64,000 nucleotides of DNA from the NCBI GenBank assembly GCA_910589665.1, contig CAJUTR010000001.1, positions 1-64,000 on the forward strand, read 5' to 3'. Source of the stretch: an uncultured Eubacterium sp. (GTDB lineage Bacteria; Bacillota; Clostridia; Lachnospirales; Lachnospiraceae). Positions 51,595-60,308 of this stretch are shown piece by piece. The number at the start of each line of letters is the position of its first letter. Position 1 is the first letter of the stretch. Both the position numbers and the translations under genes were made by a program. The notes beneath the pieces were generated by a model that saw only the letters and a list, made by a program, of their open reading frames with translations, was not told where the DNA came from and ran no database searches.

Positions 51595-51921
51595 TCACCA
51601 CTCCCTCTCCGCGATCGCATCCTCCACATCTATGTCTATATCAAACCATTTCAAAATATGATCTACGGTCTCCCCGATGCTGTCCCTCGCAGCCGTCTCG
51701 ATCTCACTGCCGTTTTCCTCAAATTCTTCCTCCAGGTCATTGATCGCCAGTGTCATGGCATCAAACCTTTCCTGGATCTTCGTCAGGTCCCGCTCCCCGG
51801 TCTCCAAAAAGCCGATGACATCCTGCACCAGAGCCTTTACCTTATCCACAAGGAAATCCGGGAAATAACCATCGTTATACATGTCTTCCAGTAACGTATA
51901 ATCCGTGTCAAATGTTTTCAT
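51595..51921 (-). CDS. DUF5713 family protein
   Basis: Small acidic cytoplasmic protein of unknown function (108 aa). Family features are LLEDMYNDGYFPDFLVDKVK (about 9-28) and a FEENGSEIETAARDSIGETV segment (about 69-88), with a terminal IAEREW. The open frame extends 59 codons upstream, but an AGGAT site and the family N-terminus MKTFDTDYTLLEDM place the start at 51921. A minus-strand promoter (TGGACT, 17 bases, TATACT; 52004 down to 51976) lies just upstream. Confidence 0.82.
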   Translation of the reverse strand: MKTFDTDYTLLEDMYNDGYFPDFLVDKVKALVQDVIGFLETGERDLTKIQERFDAMTLAINDLEEEFEENGSEIETAARDSIGETVDHILKWFDIDIDVEDAIAEREW

Positions 51922-51975
51922 ATCCTGCCCCTTTCTCCATGAAGTTGCCACACTTCCAAACGTGCCAGTGGTACA

Positions 51976-52004
51976 AGTATACCATACTCCCCACATAAAG
52001 TCCA
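51976..52004 (-). promoter_or_regulatory. Predicted promoter of the DUF5713 gene
   Basis: On the minus strand: TGGACT (52004-51999), 17 bases, TATACT (51981-51976). Confidence 0.5.
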
Positions 52005-52117
52005 TTTTATGACGCAGCTTTTTCACGAGTCCCCGATTTTTTATTTGTTTAGGATTAGAAAGTGGCAAACTCGGGATCAAGTATGTAGAGAGTTTCATGA
52101 TTTTTTATCTATGGTAA

Positions 52118-52146
52118 TTGAAAAAATGGAAAATGAGTGTTACAAT
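52118..52146 (+). promoter_or_regulatory. Predicted promoter of the small 63-aa ORF
   Basis: TTGAAA (52118-52123), 17 bases, TACAAT (52141-52146). It leaves a leader of about 170 bases that contains an ATGATAT/ATATCAT inverted repeat near 52163-52197; the rest of the leader shows nothing I can identify. Confidence 0.55.
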
Positions 52147-52321
52147 ATACAAAAAGAAAGCTATATGATATAAAACATTGTGATTGCATCATATCATGGA
52201 ATTTTAAGCATATTGTAAATATAAAGACGATTCGGGGTGTGAGAGCGATTACTAATTTGGAAGGATATAAGGGAATAGATATTATCAATCCATCTGTATG
52301 ATTGGAAAGTGAGGGATGATT

Positions 52322-52513
52322 ATGGAAGCATTGGTTATTAGTCCTGATTTTACCATTGAGGATATTCATAAGATCAGGGAACAGAATTATGAGCGTACAA
52401 AAGATATGACAGTAGTGGAAAAAATTGCTTACTACAATAATTCCGGTAAGGAAGCAGAAAGAGAAATTGAACAGAGAAGGGCATTAAAGCGGAAAACTGT
52501 AGCGAGTATATAA
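52322..52513 (+). CDS. Small hypothetical protein (63 aa)
   Basis: Short acidic-basic helical protein starting MEALVISPDFTIEDIHKIRE. GAGGG (52311-52315) is well placed for ATG 52322, and promoter and terminator frame the gene, so it is likely expressed. Similar short proteins in Clostridia often accompany toxin genes, but no partner is seen: the next gene is on the opposite strand. Function unknown; an orphan antitoxin is a guess. Confidence 0.6.
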   Translation: MEALVISPDFTIEDIHKIREQNYERTKDMTVVEKIAYYNNSGKEAEREIEQRRALKRKTVASI

Positions 52514-52570
52514 AACTTAACATTTTGGATCAGTCAAACTGGTCGGAAAATAGAAATATTAAAAACGTGG

Positions 52571-52610
52571 GAAGCACCAACGGGTCAATCATCGGAAGGT
52601 GCTTCTTTTG
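52571..52610 (+). terminator. Terminator after the small ORF
   Basis: GAAGCACC (52571-52578) pairs with GGTGCTTC (52598-52605), followed by TTTTGCGTTTTG. Confidence 0.75.
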
Positions 52611-52682
52611 CGTTTTGTTGCCTGTTATGGAGTTCAGTTGGAGAGTTCACGCTTTTTCACGAGAATTGCATACCGCCGCTCC

Positions 52683-53192
52683 TCAGACCGGCGGCGCAAA
52701 CAGCCCGATTGGTGGAGGGAACACGGTAAACACCGCAAACAGCAGCGTAACAGCGAGAAAGCCAAAATAGCAGAACCGGCACGACACATCCGCAAGCGCA
52801 TTCCTGCGCAGCATAACATAACTAGCAGCATAAGCGAGAAACATCGAAATAAAATAGATCAGTATATTCATAACATCGCTGTTTTTCCCATACACACCCG
52901 TATACGTATAAAACAGGATCACGGTGAGTGCCATGCCGATCAGCGCCGAAACAAATTTCACGCAGACAAAACCTGCGTACGTCTTACGAAAGATCAAAAA
53001 TTCCCAAACAGAGAGAAGTAAAATCGGAAAAAAGATCAGTTTCAGATGCTCCCATGTCGATTCATTAACCGGAAAAAATAATCCCGCCACCGGGTTTTCC
53101 CCGCTCCAGCCATACACGAAATGAAACAGCGTACCGAGTACGGAAGCTGCAAGGAAGCTGATCCACTCAATTTTTTTCAATGAAGGTTTCAT
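52683..53192 (-). CDS. DUF6512-like membrane protein, possibly C-terminally frameshifted
   Basis: Polytopic membrane protein (169 aa, about five helices) resembling DUF6512, with FHFVYGWSGENPVAGLFFPV and NESTWEHLKL near the start. AAGGAG precedes the ATG by five bases on the minus strand. The chain stops after PPPIGLFAPPV, whereas relatives usually continue with a short DP...YGI-like tail. In another minus-strand frame the bases beyond encode SEERRYAILVKKRELSN, so a single-base shift close to 52690 may have removed the last residues. Function unknown. Confidence 0.65.
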   Translation of the reverse strand: MKPSLKKIEWISFLAASVLGTLFHFVYGWSGENPVAGLFFPVNESTWEHLKLIFFPILLLSVWEFLIFRKTYAGFVCVKFVSALIGMALTVILFYTYTGVYGKNSDVMNILIYFISMFLAYAASYVMLRRNALADVSCRFCYFGFLAVTLLFAVFTVFPPPIGLFAPPV

Positions 53193-53359
53193 AAATACTC
53201 CTTAACCATTTTTTTGTGTATTGTATGCGTGTCTGTAAAAAATATGTATCCGCAGGGAAGATCAATATGCAAACATCGGCATGTGGGATCGGCGTGCCAT
53301 TTGCCCCAAACGCCGCTATCCGCGCCGCCTGACTGCCTTTCTACAACTTTAGACTGACC

Positions 53360-53440
53360 ACATGATATTGTATTTTGTCATAAAATACAGAAAAAAATTT
53401 ACAAGATATAGTAGACAGCAAATGGAGTTAATGGTATAAT
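53360..53440 (+). promoter_or_regulatory. nrdDG promoter with possible NrdR boxes
   Basis: TAGACA (53412-53417), 17 bases, TATAAT (53435-53440). Two similar sequences, ACATGATATTGTAT (53360-53373) and ACAAGATATAGTAG (53401-53414), lie 41 bp apart (four helical turns) and loosely resemble the NrdR box (ACACWATATATWGTGT). The promoter is fairly convincing; the boxes are weak. The remaining gap 53193-53359 shows nothing recognisable. Confidence 0.4.
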
Positions 53441-53470
53441 ACTCCAAGTAGCGGCGGGAAGGGAAATGGA

Positions 53471-55624
53471 ATGGTTTTTGAAAGGAAGGGTACCGAGGTG
53501 AAGGTAATAAAGAGAGACGGTCGTGTCGTGGATTATAACAGAAATAAGATCCTTGTGGCAGTCCGGAAAGCAAATGCGGAAGTAGAAAAGTTTGAAAAAG
53601 TGTCGGAAGACGACATTGACGGGATCATTGCCAGTATTGAAAATTCGGGCCGGGAAACGGTGCAGGTGGAAGATATCCAGGATATGATCGAACAGAAGCT
53701 GATGGCGGCGGGTAAGTTTGTGCTGGCAAAGACCTATATCATTTACCGGTATACGAGAGAACTTGTGCGCAAGGCCAATACGACGGATGATTCGATCATG
53801 AGCCTGATCCAGAACAGCAACAAAGATGTGATGGAAGAAAATTCGAATAAAAATGCCTACATTGCTTCCACGCAGCGCGATCTGATCGCGGGAGAGGTGT
53901 CAAAGGATCTGACAAAGCGTGTCCTCCTGCCGGAAAAGGTCGTAAAGGCACATGAGGAAGGCGTGCTGCATTTCCACGATATGGATTACTTCGTACAGCC
54001 GATCTTCAACTGCTGTCTGATCAACATCGGGGACATGCTGGAAAATGGTACGGTGATGAATGGGAAACTGATCGAGAGCCCGAAGAGTTTCCAGGTCGCG
54101 TGTACGGTCGTGACACAGGTGATCGCCGCCGTCGCGAGCAGCCAGTACGGCGGGCAGTCGGTGGACATACGGCATCTCGGGAAATATTTACGGAAGAGTG
54201 CGGACAAATACCGCGCGAGATATAACGAACGGTTTGGCGGGACGCTTGATCAGGACGTGATCGAAAAAATGGTGGAAGAGCGCGTTCACGACGAACTCCG
54301 CTCCGGCGTCCAGACGATCCAGTATCAGATCAATACGCTGATGACGACGAACGGGCAGTCGCCGTTTGTCACGCTGTTTTTGAATCTGGACAAGAACGAT
54401 GAATACATAGAGGAAAATGCAGAGATCATCGAGGAGGTTCTCCGCCAGCGGCTTGAGGGGATCAAAAATGAAAAGGGCGTTTATGTGACGCCGGCCTTTC
54501 CGAAACTGATCTATGTGTTGGACGAGCACAATTGTTTAAAAGGCGGTAAATATGACTATATTACAAAATTAGCCGTGCAGTGTTCAGCAAAACGGCTGTA
54601 CCCGGACTATATTTCGGCCAAGAAAATGCGTGAGAATTATGAGGGAAATGTATTCAGCTGTATGGGATGCCGGAGCTTTCTCTCCTCCTGGCAGGATGAA
54701 AACGGGACATACAAATGGGAGGGGCGTTTTAATCAGGGGGTAGTCAGCCTGAACCTTCCGCAGATCGGTATTATGGCAAAAGACAACGAGGAGTACTTCT
54801 GGCAGCTTTTGGAGGAGAGGCTTTCGCTGTGCTTTGAGGCGCTGATGTGCCGCCACCACGCGCTGGAGGGAGTGACGTCAGATGTCAGTCCGATCCATTG
54901 GCAGTATGGGGCGATCGCGAGGCTCGGAAAGGGAGAAAAGATCGACAAGCTCCTGCATGACGGATATTCTACGATTTCGCTCGGTTATATCGGCTTATAC
55001 GAAGTGACGAAACTGATGACCGGCGAGAGCCACACGACCGAGAAGGGAAGTAAATTTGCACTCAAGGTGATGAACCGCCTGCGTCGTGCGACCGATACGT
55101 GGAAAGAGGAAACCGGGCTCGGGTTCGGGTTATATGGGACGCCGGCCGAGTCGCTCTGCTATCGGTTTGCCGAGATTGATAAGAGACGGTTTGGCGAGAT
55201 CGAGGATGTGACGGACAAAGGGTATTATACGAATTCCTATCATATCGATGTGCGCGAGGAGATCGATGCCTTCCGGAAGTTCCAGTTCGAGAGCCAGTTC
55301 CAGACGATTTCTTCCGGTGGGGCGATCTCGTATGTGGAGATCCCCAATCTGCAGCACAATCTGCCGGCGCTCGAGGAACTTGTCAAATTTATATATGATA
55401 ACATCCAGTATGCGGAGTTTAATACGAAATCCGACTACTGCCATGTGTGCGGGTTTGACGGCGAGATCATCATAAACGAGAATCAGGAGTGGGAATGCCC
55501 GAACTGCGGCAATAAAGACCACAATAAAATGAATGTGACAAGGCGGACGTGCGGTTATCTGGGGGAAAATTTCTGGAATGTCGGAAAGACGAAAGAGATT
55601 GGCTCCAGGGTGCTCCATATTTAG
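53471..55624 (+). CDS. nrdD: Anaerobic ribonucleoside-triphosphate reductase
   Basis: Class III reductase making dNTPs under anoxia (717 aa). An N-terminal ATP-cone (about 9-100, VIKRDGRVVDYNRNKI) gives allosteric control. The ten-stranded barrel is followed by four zinc cysteines (CHVCGF and CPNCGN, near 658-680) and the glycyl-radical loop TCGYLGENFW near the end. GGGAAGGG precedes ATG 53471; GTG at 53498 is an alternative start matching the common MxVIKRDG form. nrdG follows directly. Confidence 0.96.
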   Translation: MVFERKGTEVKVIKRDGRVVDYNRNKILVAVRKANAEVEKFEKVSEDDIDGIIASIENSGRETVQVEDIQDMIEQKLMAAGKFVLAKTYIIYRYTRELVRKANTTDDSIMSLIQNSNKDVMEENSNKNAYIASTQRDLIAGEVSKDLTKRVLLPEKVVKAHEEGVLHFHDMDYFVQPIFNCCLINIGDMLENGTVMNGKLIESPKSFQVACTVVTQVIAAVASSQYGGQSVDIRHLGKYLRKSADKYRARYNERFGGTLDQDVIEKMVEERVHDELRSGVQTIQYQINTLMTTNGQSPFVTLFLNLDKNDEYIEENAEIIEEVLRQRLEGIKNEKGVYVTPAFPKLIYVLDEHNCLKGGKYDYITKLAVQCSAKRLYPDYISAKKMRENYEGNVFSCMGCRSFLSSWQDENGTYKWEGRFNQGVVSLNLPQIGIMAKDNEEYFWQLLEERLSLCFEALMCRHHALEGVTSDVSPIHWQYGAIARLGKGEKIDKLLHDGYSTISLGYIGLYEVTKLMTGESHTTEKGSKFALKVMNRLRRATDTWKEETGLGFGLYGTPAESLCYRFAEIDKRRFGEIEDVTDKGYYTNSYHIDVREEIDAFRKFQFESQFQTISSGGAISYVEIPNLQHNLPALEELVKFIYDNIQYAEFNTKSDYCHVCGFDGEIIINENQEWECPNCGNKDHNKMNVTRRTCGYLGENFWNVGKTKEIGSRVLHI

Positions 55625-55647
55625 TGCGAATGAAAGGGAGTTTGGAA

Positions 55648-56181
55648 TTGAATTATGCACAGATCAAGCAGTACGATGTGGCGAACGGGCCGGGTGTACG
55701 CGTGTCATTGTTCGTGAGCGGCTGTACACATCACTGCAAAAACTGTTTTAATCAGGAAACATGGGATTTTTCGTATGGAAAACCCTTTACGGAAAAAGAG
55801 AAGGAAACGATCCTGACGTTTTTGGAACCCGATCATATCGCGGGTTTGTCCCTGCTCGGAGGGGAGCCGTTTGAAAAGGTCAATCAGGAGGGACTTCTGC
55901 CCCTGCTGCGGGAGGTACATGAAACGTTCCCGCAAAAAACGATCTGGTGTTATTCCGGGTATCTGTTTGACAAACAGATTTTGGGAGAAATGTGCCAGAA
56001 ATGGGAGATGACCAAGGAGATGCTCTCGTATCTGGATATTCTGGTAGATGGAAGATTTGTCGAAGAGAAAAAAAATCTGAAACTGCGGTTTCGCGGCTCG
56101 GAAAACCAGCGGATCATTGATGTGAAACGATCACTCGCGCAGGGGACGGTCATCCACTGGGAGGGCGAGAACGAGCGCTGA
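55648..56181 (+). CDS. nrdG: Anaerobic ribonucleotide reductase activase (radical SAM)
   Basis: Radical-SAM enzyme that installs the glycyl radical on NrdD (177 aa from the chosen start). The cluster motif C-x3-C-x2-C is in GCTHHCKNCFN (about 26-36), and the SAM-binding GGE is in LLGGEPF. I place the start at a TTG (55648) because GGGAG (55636-55640) is 7 bases before it and the protein then begins MNYAQIKQYDVANGPG, the family N-terminus. ATG 55630 is the alternative. Confidence 0.94.
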   Translation: MNYAQIKQYDVANGPGVRVSLFVSGCTHHCKNCFNQETWDFSYGKPFTEKEKETILTFLEPDHIAGLSLLGGEPFEKVNQEGLLPLLREVHETFPQKTIWCYSGYLFDKQILGEMCQKWEMTKEMLSYLDILVDGRFVEEKKNLKLRFRGSENQRIIDVKRSLAQGTVIHWEGENER

Positions 56182-56214
56182 GGAAAGCAGCGCAGAAATG
56201 AGGAAAATTTGAAC

Positions 56215-56676
56215 ATGGAACCAGTTATATTGGATACGGTAAAAGTTGAGTTTATCAAACTGGATAAAAAAGCGACAGTCCCGACGTACGGAACTGCGTT
56301 TTCGGCGGGCGCCGATCTGTACGCCTGTATGGACGAGCCGATCACGATCCGGGCCGGAGAGACGGCTCTGATCCATACCGGGATCGCGATGGCCATTCCG
56401 GCCGGGCTGGCGGGACTCATCTATGCGAGGAGCGGCCTGGCCTGTAAAAAAGGACTGGCGCCGGCAAACAAAGTAGGAGTCATTGATTCTGACTACCGGG
56501 GAGAGATCATGGTGGCGCTGCATAACCACTCATCACAGGACATTTTAGTCGAGAGCGGCGAGCGGGTAGCGCAGATGATCCTTACCCCGTATTTCACGGC
56601 GGCGTATACGGAAGTAGAACAACTGGATGAGACGGTGCGCGGCAGCGGCGGTTTTGGATCGACAGGGGTCAGATAG
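56215..56676 (+). CDS. dut: dUTP diphosphatase
   Basis: Trimeric dUTPase (153 aa) hydrolysing dUTP to dUMP. The five family motifs are visible in order: AFSAGADLYA, ARSGLA, VGVIDSDYRGEIMVAL, GERVAQMIL and the C-terminal RGSGGFGSTGV. TGAGGAA precedes ATG 56215; a TTG at 56209 is possible. It follows the nrdDG genes, a sensible grouping for nucleotide pools, and precedes recG. Confidence 0.96.
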   Translation: MEPVILDTVKVEFIKLDKKATVPTYGTAFSAGADLYACMDEPITIRAGETALIHTGIAMAIPAGLAGLIYARSGLACKKGLAPANKVGVIDSDYRGEIMVALHNHSSQDILVESGERVAQMILTPYFTAAYTEVEQLDETVRGSGGFGSTGVR

Positions 56677-56731
56677 GAAACGCGATCGCTGGTTTCCGTC
56701 CGTCTATTTCATGATGTGCAGGAAGTGTGAC

Positions 56732-58768
56732 ATGGATTATAACGATAGCATACGCGCGGTAAAAGGTGTGGGGGAAAAAGCGGAGCAGCGGTTCGCGAAG
56801 CTTCAGATAAGGGAAGTCGGGGATCTGCTCGAACACTATCCGCGGGATTACGATGAATTTCACGATACGGTCCCCATCCGTACGCTCGAAGAGGGCAAAC
56901 GGATGGCGATCGAGGGCGTACTCCGCCGGAAACCGACGGTCAGGAATACGTCCCGTATAAAGATCATTACGGCATTGTTTGAAGATGAGACCGGCACCGT
57001 GCAGGTCACATGGTTCAACATGCCGTTTTTGGCGAGCCGGTTACATATGGGTACGAGGTATCTGCTGCGCGGCCAGGTCGGACGCGTGAACGGGAAACTC
57101 GTGCTGGAGCAGCCGAAGATGTACTCGAAAAATGAATTTTATAAAAATGTCGGGAAGATGCTGCCCATTTACCCCCTCACGGCGGGACTCACAAATGTAC
57201 AGGTGACAAAAGCCGTCAAACAGGCGCTGTCTGAGTGTGAGGGCATCGCAGAGTTTCTTCCGCCAGAGATCCGGAAACGGCATGATCTCATCGGTTATCG
57301 CAAAGCCGTGCAGGACATCCATTTTCCGAAAAACCGCATCGAGTTTTACCAGGCCAGGAGGCGCCTCGTCTTTGATGAATTATTTTTATACCAGGCAGCG
57401 CTGCGGGCGATCCGCGTGCGCAATGACCGGGAGAGCAGCCATGTGATGGCATACTGCGAAGAACTCGATTCGCTTCGGCAGTCACTCCCTTTTGCCCTGA
57501 CGAACGCGCAGGAAAACGTATTATCTGAGATCTTGTCTGACCTGACAGGCGGCCATGTCATGAACCGGCTCGTACAGGGAGACGTCGGCTCGGGAAAGAC
57601 TGTGGTCGCGGTGATGGCACTCTATCTGACCGTTTGTAACGGGGGACAGGGGGCGTTCATGGTGCCGACTGAGGTGCTTGCGTCCCAGCACTTCGCGTCG
57701 CTGCAAAAGATGCTCGGGCCATTTGGCGTGCGGATCGGACTGCTCACCGGTTCGCTCACGGCGAAACAAAAGCGCGAGGGGAAGAAGATGCTGGCAGCCG
57801 GTGAGTGGGATGTCGTTGTGGGAACGCACGCGATCGTGCAGGACAATGTGCAGTTTCACGATCTGGCGCTCGTGATCACCGACGAGCAGCACCGGTTCGG
57901 TGTAAGACAGCGCGAATTATTATCTGAAAAAGGGACGGAACCGCACGTACTGGCGATGAGCGCGACGCCGATACCGAGAACGCTGGCGCTCGTCCTATAC
58001 GGGGATATGGATCTGTCGGTGATGGATGAGCGCCCGGCGGACCGCCTGCCCGTGAAAAACTGCGTCGTCGGGACGGAGTTTCGGCCAAACGCCTATCATT
58101 TTATGAAAGAGCAGATCGATCTGGGGCATCAGATCTATATTATCTGTCCGATGGTCGAGGAAAATGAGGAGTCCGAGCTGGAAAGTGTGATGATCTACGC
58201 CGACCGGCTGCGGGAAGGATTTCGCGGCGCGGTTTCGGTGGACAGTCTCCACGGAAAGATGAAACCGCAGGAAAAAAGCGAAGTGATGGAACGGTTTGCT
58301 GAGGGAAAGACAGATATTCTAGTGTCCACGACCGTGATCGAGGTCGGGATCGACGTGCCGAACGCAACGGTGATGATGATCGAGAATGCCGAGCGGTTTG
58401 GCCTGGCCCAGCTCCATCAGCTGCGCGGGCGCGTCGGGCGCGGGGCGGCGCAGTCGTACTGTATCCTCATGTATGGCAGGGAAAGTAAAGAAGGAAAGGA
58501 GAGACTCTCGATCCTTGCCCAGTCGAATGACGGGTTCAAGATCGCCGAGGAGGATTTGAAACTGCGGGGGCAGGGAGATTTTTTCGGTGTGATGCAGAGC
58601 GGCGATAAGCTGTTTAAACTGGCCGATATTTACGAAGATGCGAAAATCCTTACGGCGGCGCATGAGGAGGCGGGGAGGTACGCATTTGATGAGATCAGCC
58701 GGTTTTACAAGAAGAATAAGAGACTGATGGAAAAACTGGAGCATTATATGGGGGAAGTCCCGCTGTAG
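56732..58768 (+). CDS. recG: ATP-dependent DNA helicase RecG
   Basis: Branch-migration helicase for stalled forks and Holliday junctions (678 aa, typical). An N-terminal wedge/OB domain (about 55-150) is followed by the helicase core with the Walker A motif QGDVGSGKTVVA, a DEQH box (TDEQHRFGVRQRE), SATPIPRT, the TVIEVGIDVPNA motif and the RecG-type QLRGRVGRG. AGGAA supports ATG 56732; an upstream in-frame extension to 56627 overlaps dut and is not needed. Confidence 0.96.
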   Translation: MDYNDSIRAVKGVGEKAEQRFAKLQIREVGDLLEHYPRDYDEFHDTVPIRTLEEGKRMAIEGVLRRKPTVRNTSRIKIITALFEDETGTVQVTWFNMPFLASRLHMGTRYLLRGQVGRVNGKLVLEQPKMYSKNEFYKNVGKMLPIYPLTAGLTNVQVTKAVKQALSECEGIAEFLPPEIRKRHDLIGYRKAVQDIHFPKNRIEFYQARRRLVFDELFLYQAALRAIRVRNDRESSHVMAYCEELDSLRQSLPFALTNAQENVLSEILSDLTGGHVMNRLVQGDVGSGKTVVAVMALYLTVCNGGQGAFMVPTEVLASQHFASLQKMLGPFGVRIGLLTGSLTAKQKREGKKMLAAGEWDVVVGTHAIVQDNVQFHDLALVITDEQHRFGVRQRELLSEKGTEPHVLAMSATPIPRTLALVLYGDMDLSVMDERPADRLPVKNCVVGTEFRPNAYHFMKEQIDLGHQIYIICPMVEENEESELESVMIYADRLREGFRGAVSVDSLHGKMKPQEKSEVMERFAEGKTDILVSTTVIEVGIDVPNATVMMIENAERFGLAQLHQLRGRVGRGAAQSYCILMYGRESKEGKERLSILAQSNDGFKIAEEDLKLRGQGDFFGVMQSGDKLFKLADIYEDAKILTAAHEEAGRYAFDEISRFYKKNKRLMEKLEHYMGEVPL

Positions 58769-58775
58769 GATGCCG

Positions 58776-58804
58776 TTGCTATTTGCCGAACACTGTGCTA
58801 TAAT
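58776..58804 (+). promoter_or_regulatory. Predicted promoter of the secreted protein gene at 58862
   Basis: TTGCTA (58776-58781), 17 bases, TATAAT (58799-58804). Confidence 0.65.
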
Positions 58805-58861
58805 CAGTTTAAAAGTTTTCACAAATAGTGCAGCTTACGAGTTTGCGGATGGAGGGAAGAG

Positions 58862-60199
58862 ATGAAAAAAATTTTATGTTTGGCGTTATCGGCTCTGTTG
58901 GTCGTTGTAAACGCATATCCGGCGGCAGCAGCAAAAAAGGCGTCGCTGTCTTTTAAAAAGATAACATTGCAGGAAGGAAAAACGAAAAAGATTACGATTA
59001 AAAATAAAATAAAAAAAGCCGTTTATACCTATCAGTCTTCTTCGAAGAAAATAGCCTCCGTCAGTAAAAAGGGAGTCATAACGGCGAAGAAGTATGGAAA
59101 AACAAGGATTACCGTGTCCGAGCGTTTGAAAAAAGGTTCGAAAAATAAAAAACGAAAAGTAGGGGTGGTCGTTGTGACCTGTACGAAAAAGAAAATACAG
59201 AAACCGACTACATCTCCGTCGGTTTCCGCAGTTCCAGCCGTGACAGCTCCATCACCTGTGCCGACGGGGGTTCCGCAGACACCGACACAAGTTCCTTCGT
59301 CCGAATCGCCGAAACCAATGGAAACGCCTGTGCCGACACCGGATCTTTATACGGCACCGGTGATGTCAGTCCGTGTCACCGATCAGGAGAAGTATTCGGT
59401 AGACGGCACTACGTGTCATGTCGATATGCAGTATTTTACAGGTGATGCGTCAGGAGACTATTTTTCAGGAAGTACGAAAGGTAAGGGAACGACGGTCATC
59501 AAGGAATATAAAGACGGCACAAAACAGTCATGCGCCCGGTACATCCTTTCGGGAACCGATGCGGATGGTAAAACGTGTTCCCTTTTTATTGAGGATAACG
59601 GAACGGCGGATGACGAGGGAAATACCGTGACAAAGCCGACTATCATTACAGACAGCCAAGCGTTGTCATGGCTTGAGACGGCGGATCTGCAGGGAAGGAT
59701 CACCGATCACGGAAACGGGGAGAAAACGATCGATATACGCTGGAATGAGTCACAGACGGAACCGATACCGCCGCGCGAAGTAGTCCGGCCGGATGAGAGC
59801 CAGTCATATCCAAATGAGATCTTTACGTTTATGATAGATATAGGAAGTACCTCTTCCGTAAAGGGAACGGCCGGAAGCGCATCGATGATCCAGTTCAAAG
59901 CATCATCGGACTGCCCGAATTTTAAGGGAACGATCGTGTCTGACTCTGTGGATACCAGACTCAAATATAACGGTCAGATCGAAACGCTTTCCGCCCGGTA
60001 TATCCTGACTGGGGAAGATGCAGAGGGAAACCCGTGCAGTATTTATGTAGAAAACAACGGCATCGACGATAATGGCATGGTGACGGAGCCGCTTATCATC
60101 ACGGACAACCCAGCGTTTGCCTGGGTAGAGAGTGCGAAACTCCACGGTACGGTAAGCTGGTCGCCGAAACTGACGATCCATGTGTCGGCGGCGGAATGA
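58862..60199 (+). CDS. Secreted protein: lysine-rich Ig-like module plus duplicated domain
   Basis: A 445-aa exported protein of unknown function. The signal peptide (about 1-22, ending PAAAA) is followed by a very lysine-rich BIG2-like module (about 23-117), a Pro/Thr linker (about 118-165) and two copies of one domain (about 170-300 and 312-445). The copies share ARYILSGTDADG / ARYILTGEDAEG, then C-S-x-(F/Y)-(I/V)-E-(D/N)-NG, then P-(T/L)-IITD and W(L/V)E. The pattern recalls DUF3237, which is an inference. GGAGGG precedes the ATG. The module organisation matches the 39.5-51.4 kb cluster. Confidence 0.75.
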   Translation: MKKILCLALSALLVVVNAYPAAAAKKASLSFKKITLQEGKTKKITIKNKIKKAVYTYQSSSKKIASVSKKGVITAKKYGKTRITVSERLKKGSKNKKRKVGVVVVTCTKKKIQKPTTSPSVSAVPAVTAPSPVPTGVPQTPTQVPSSESPKPMETPVPTPDLYTAPVMSVRVTDQEKYSVDGTTCHVDMQYFTGDASGDYFSGSTKGKGTTVIKEYKDGTKQSCARYILSGTDADGKTCSLFIEDNGTADDEGNTVTKPTIITDSQALSWLETADLQGRITDHGNGEKTIDIRWNESQTEPIPPREVVRPDESQSYPNEIFTFMIDIGSTSSVKGTAGSASMIQFKASSDCPNFKGTIVSDSVDTRLKYNGQIETLSARYILTGEDAEGNPCSIYVENNGIDDNGMVTEPLIITDNPAFAWVESAKLHGTVSWSPKLTIHVSAAE

Positions 60200-60235
60200 T
60201 AAGGTGAGCCAGTGTTTGCGGCATTAAAGTTTCTC

Positions 60236-60264
60236 TTGATAAAAAGTGTGTTATCATTTATAAT
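60236..60264 (+). promoter_or_regulatory. Predicted rsmD promoter
   Basis: TTGATA (60236-60241), 17 bases, TATAAT (60259-60264); close to consensus. Confidence 0.75.
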
Positions 60265-60308
60265 GTGAAAGACGAAAAGGAATTCAAGTTTGAAAGCGAG
60301 GAGAAGGT

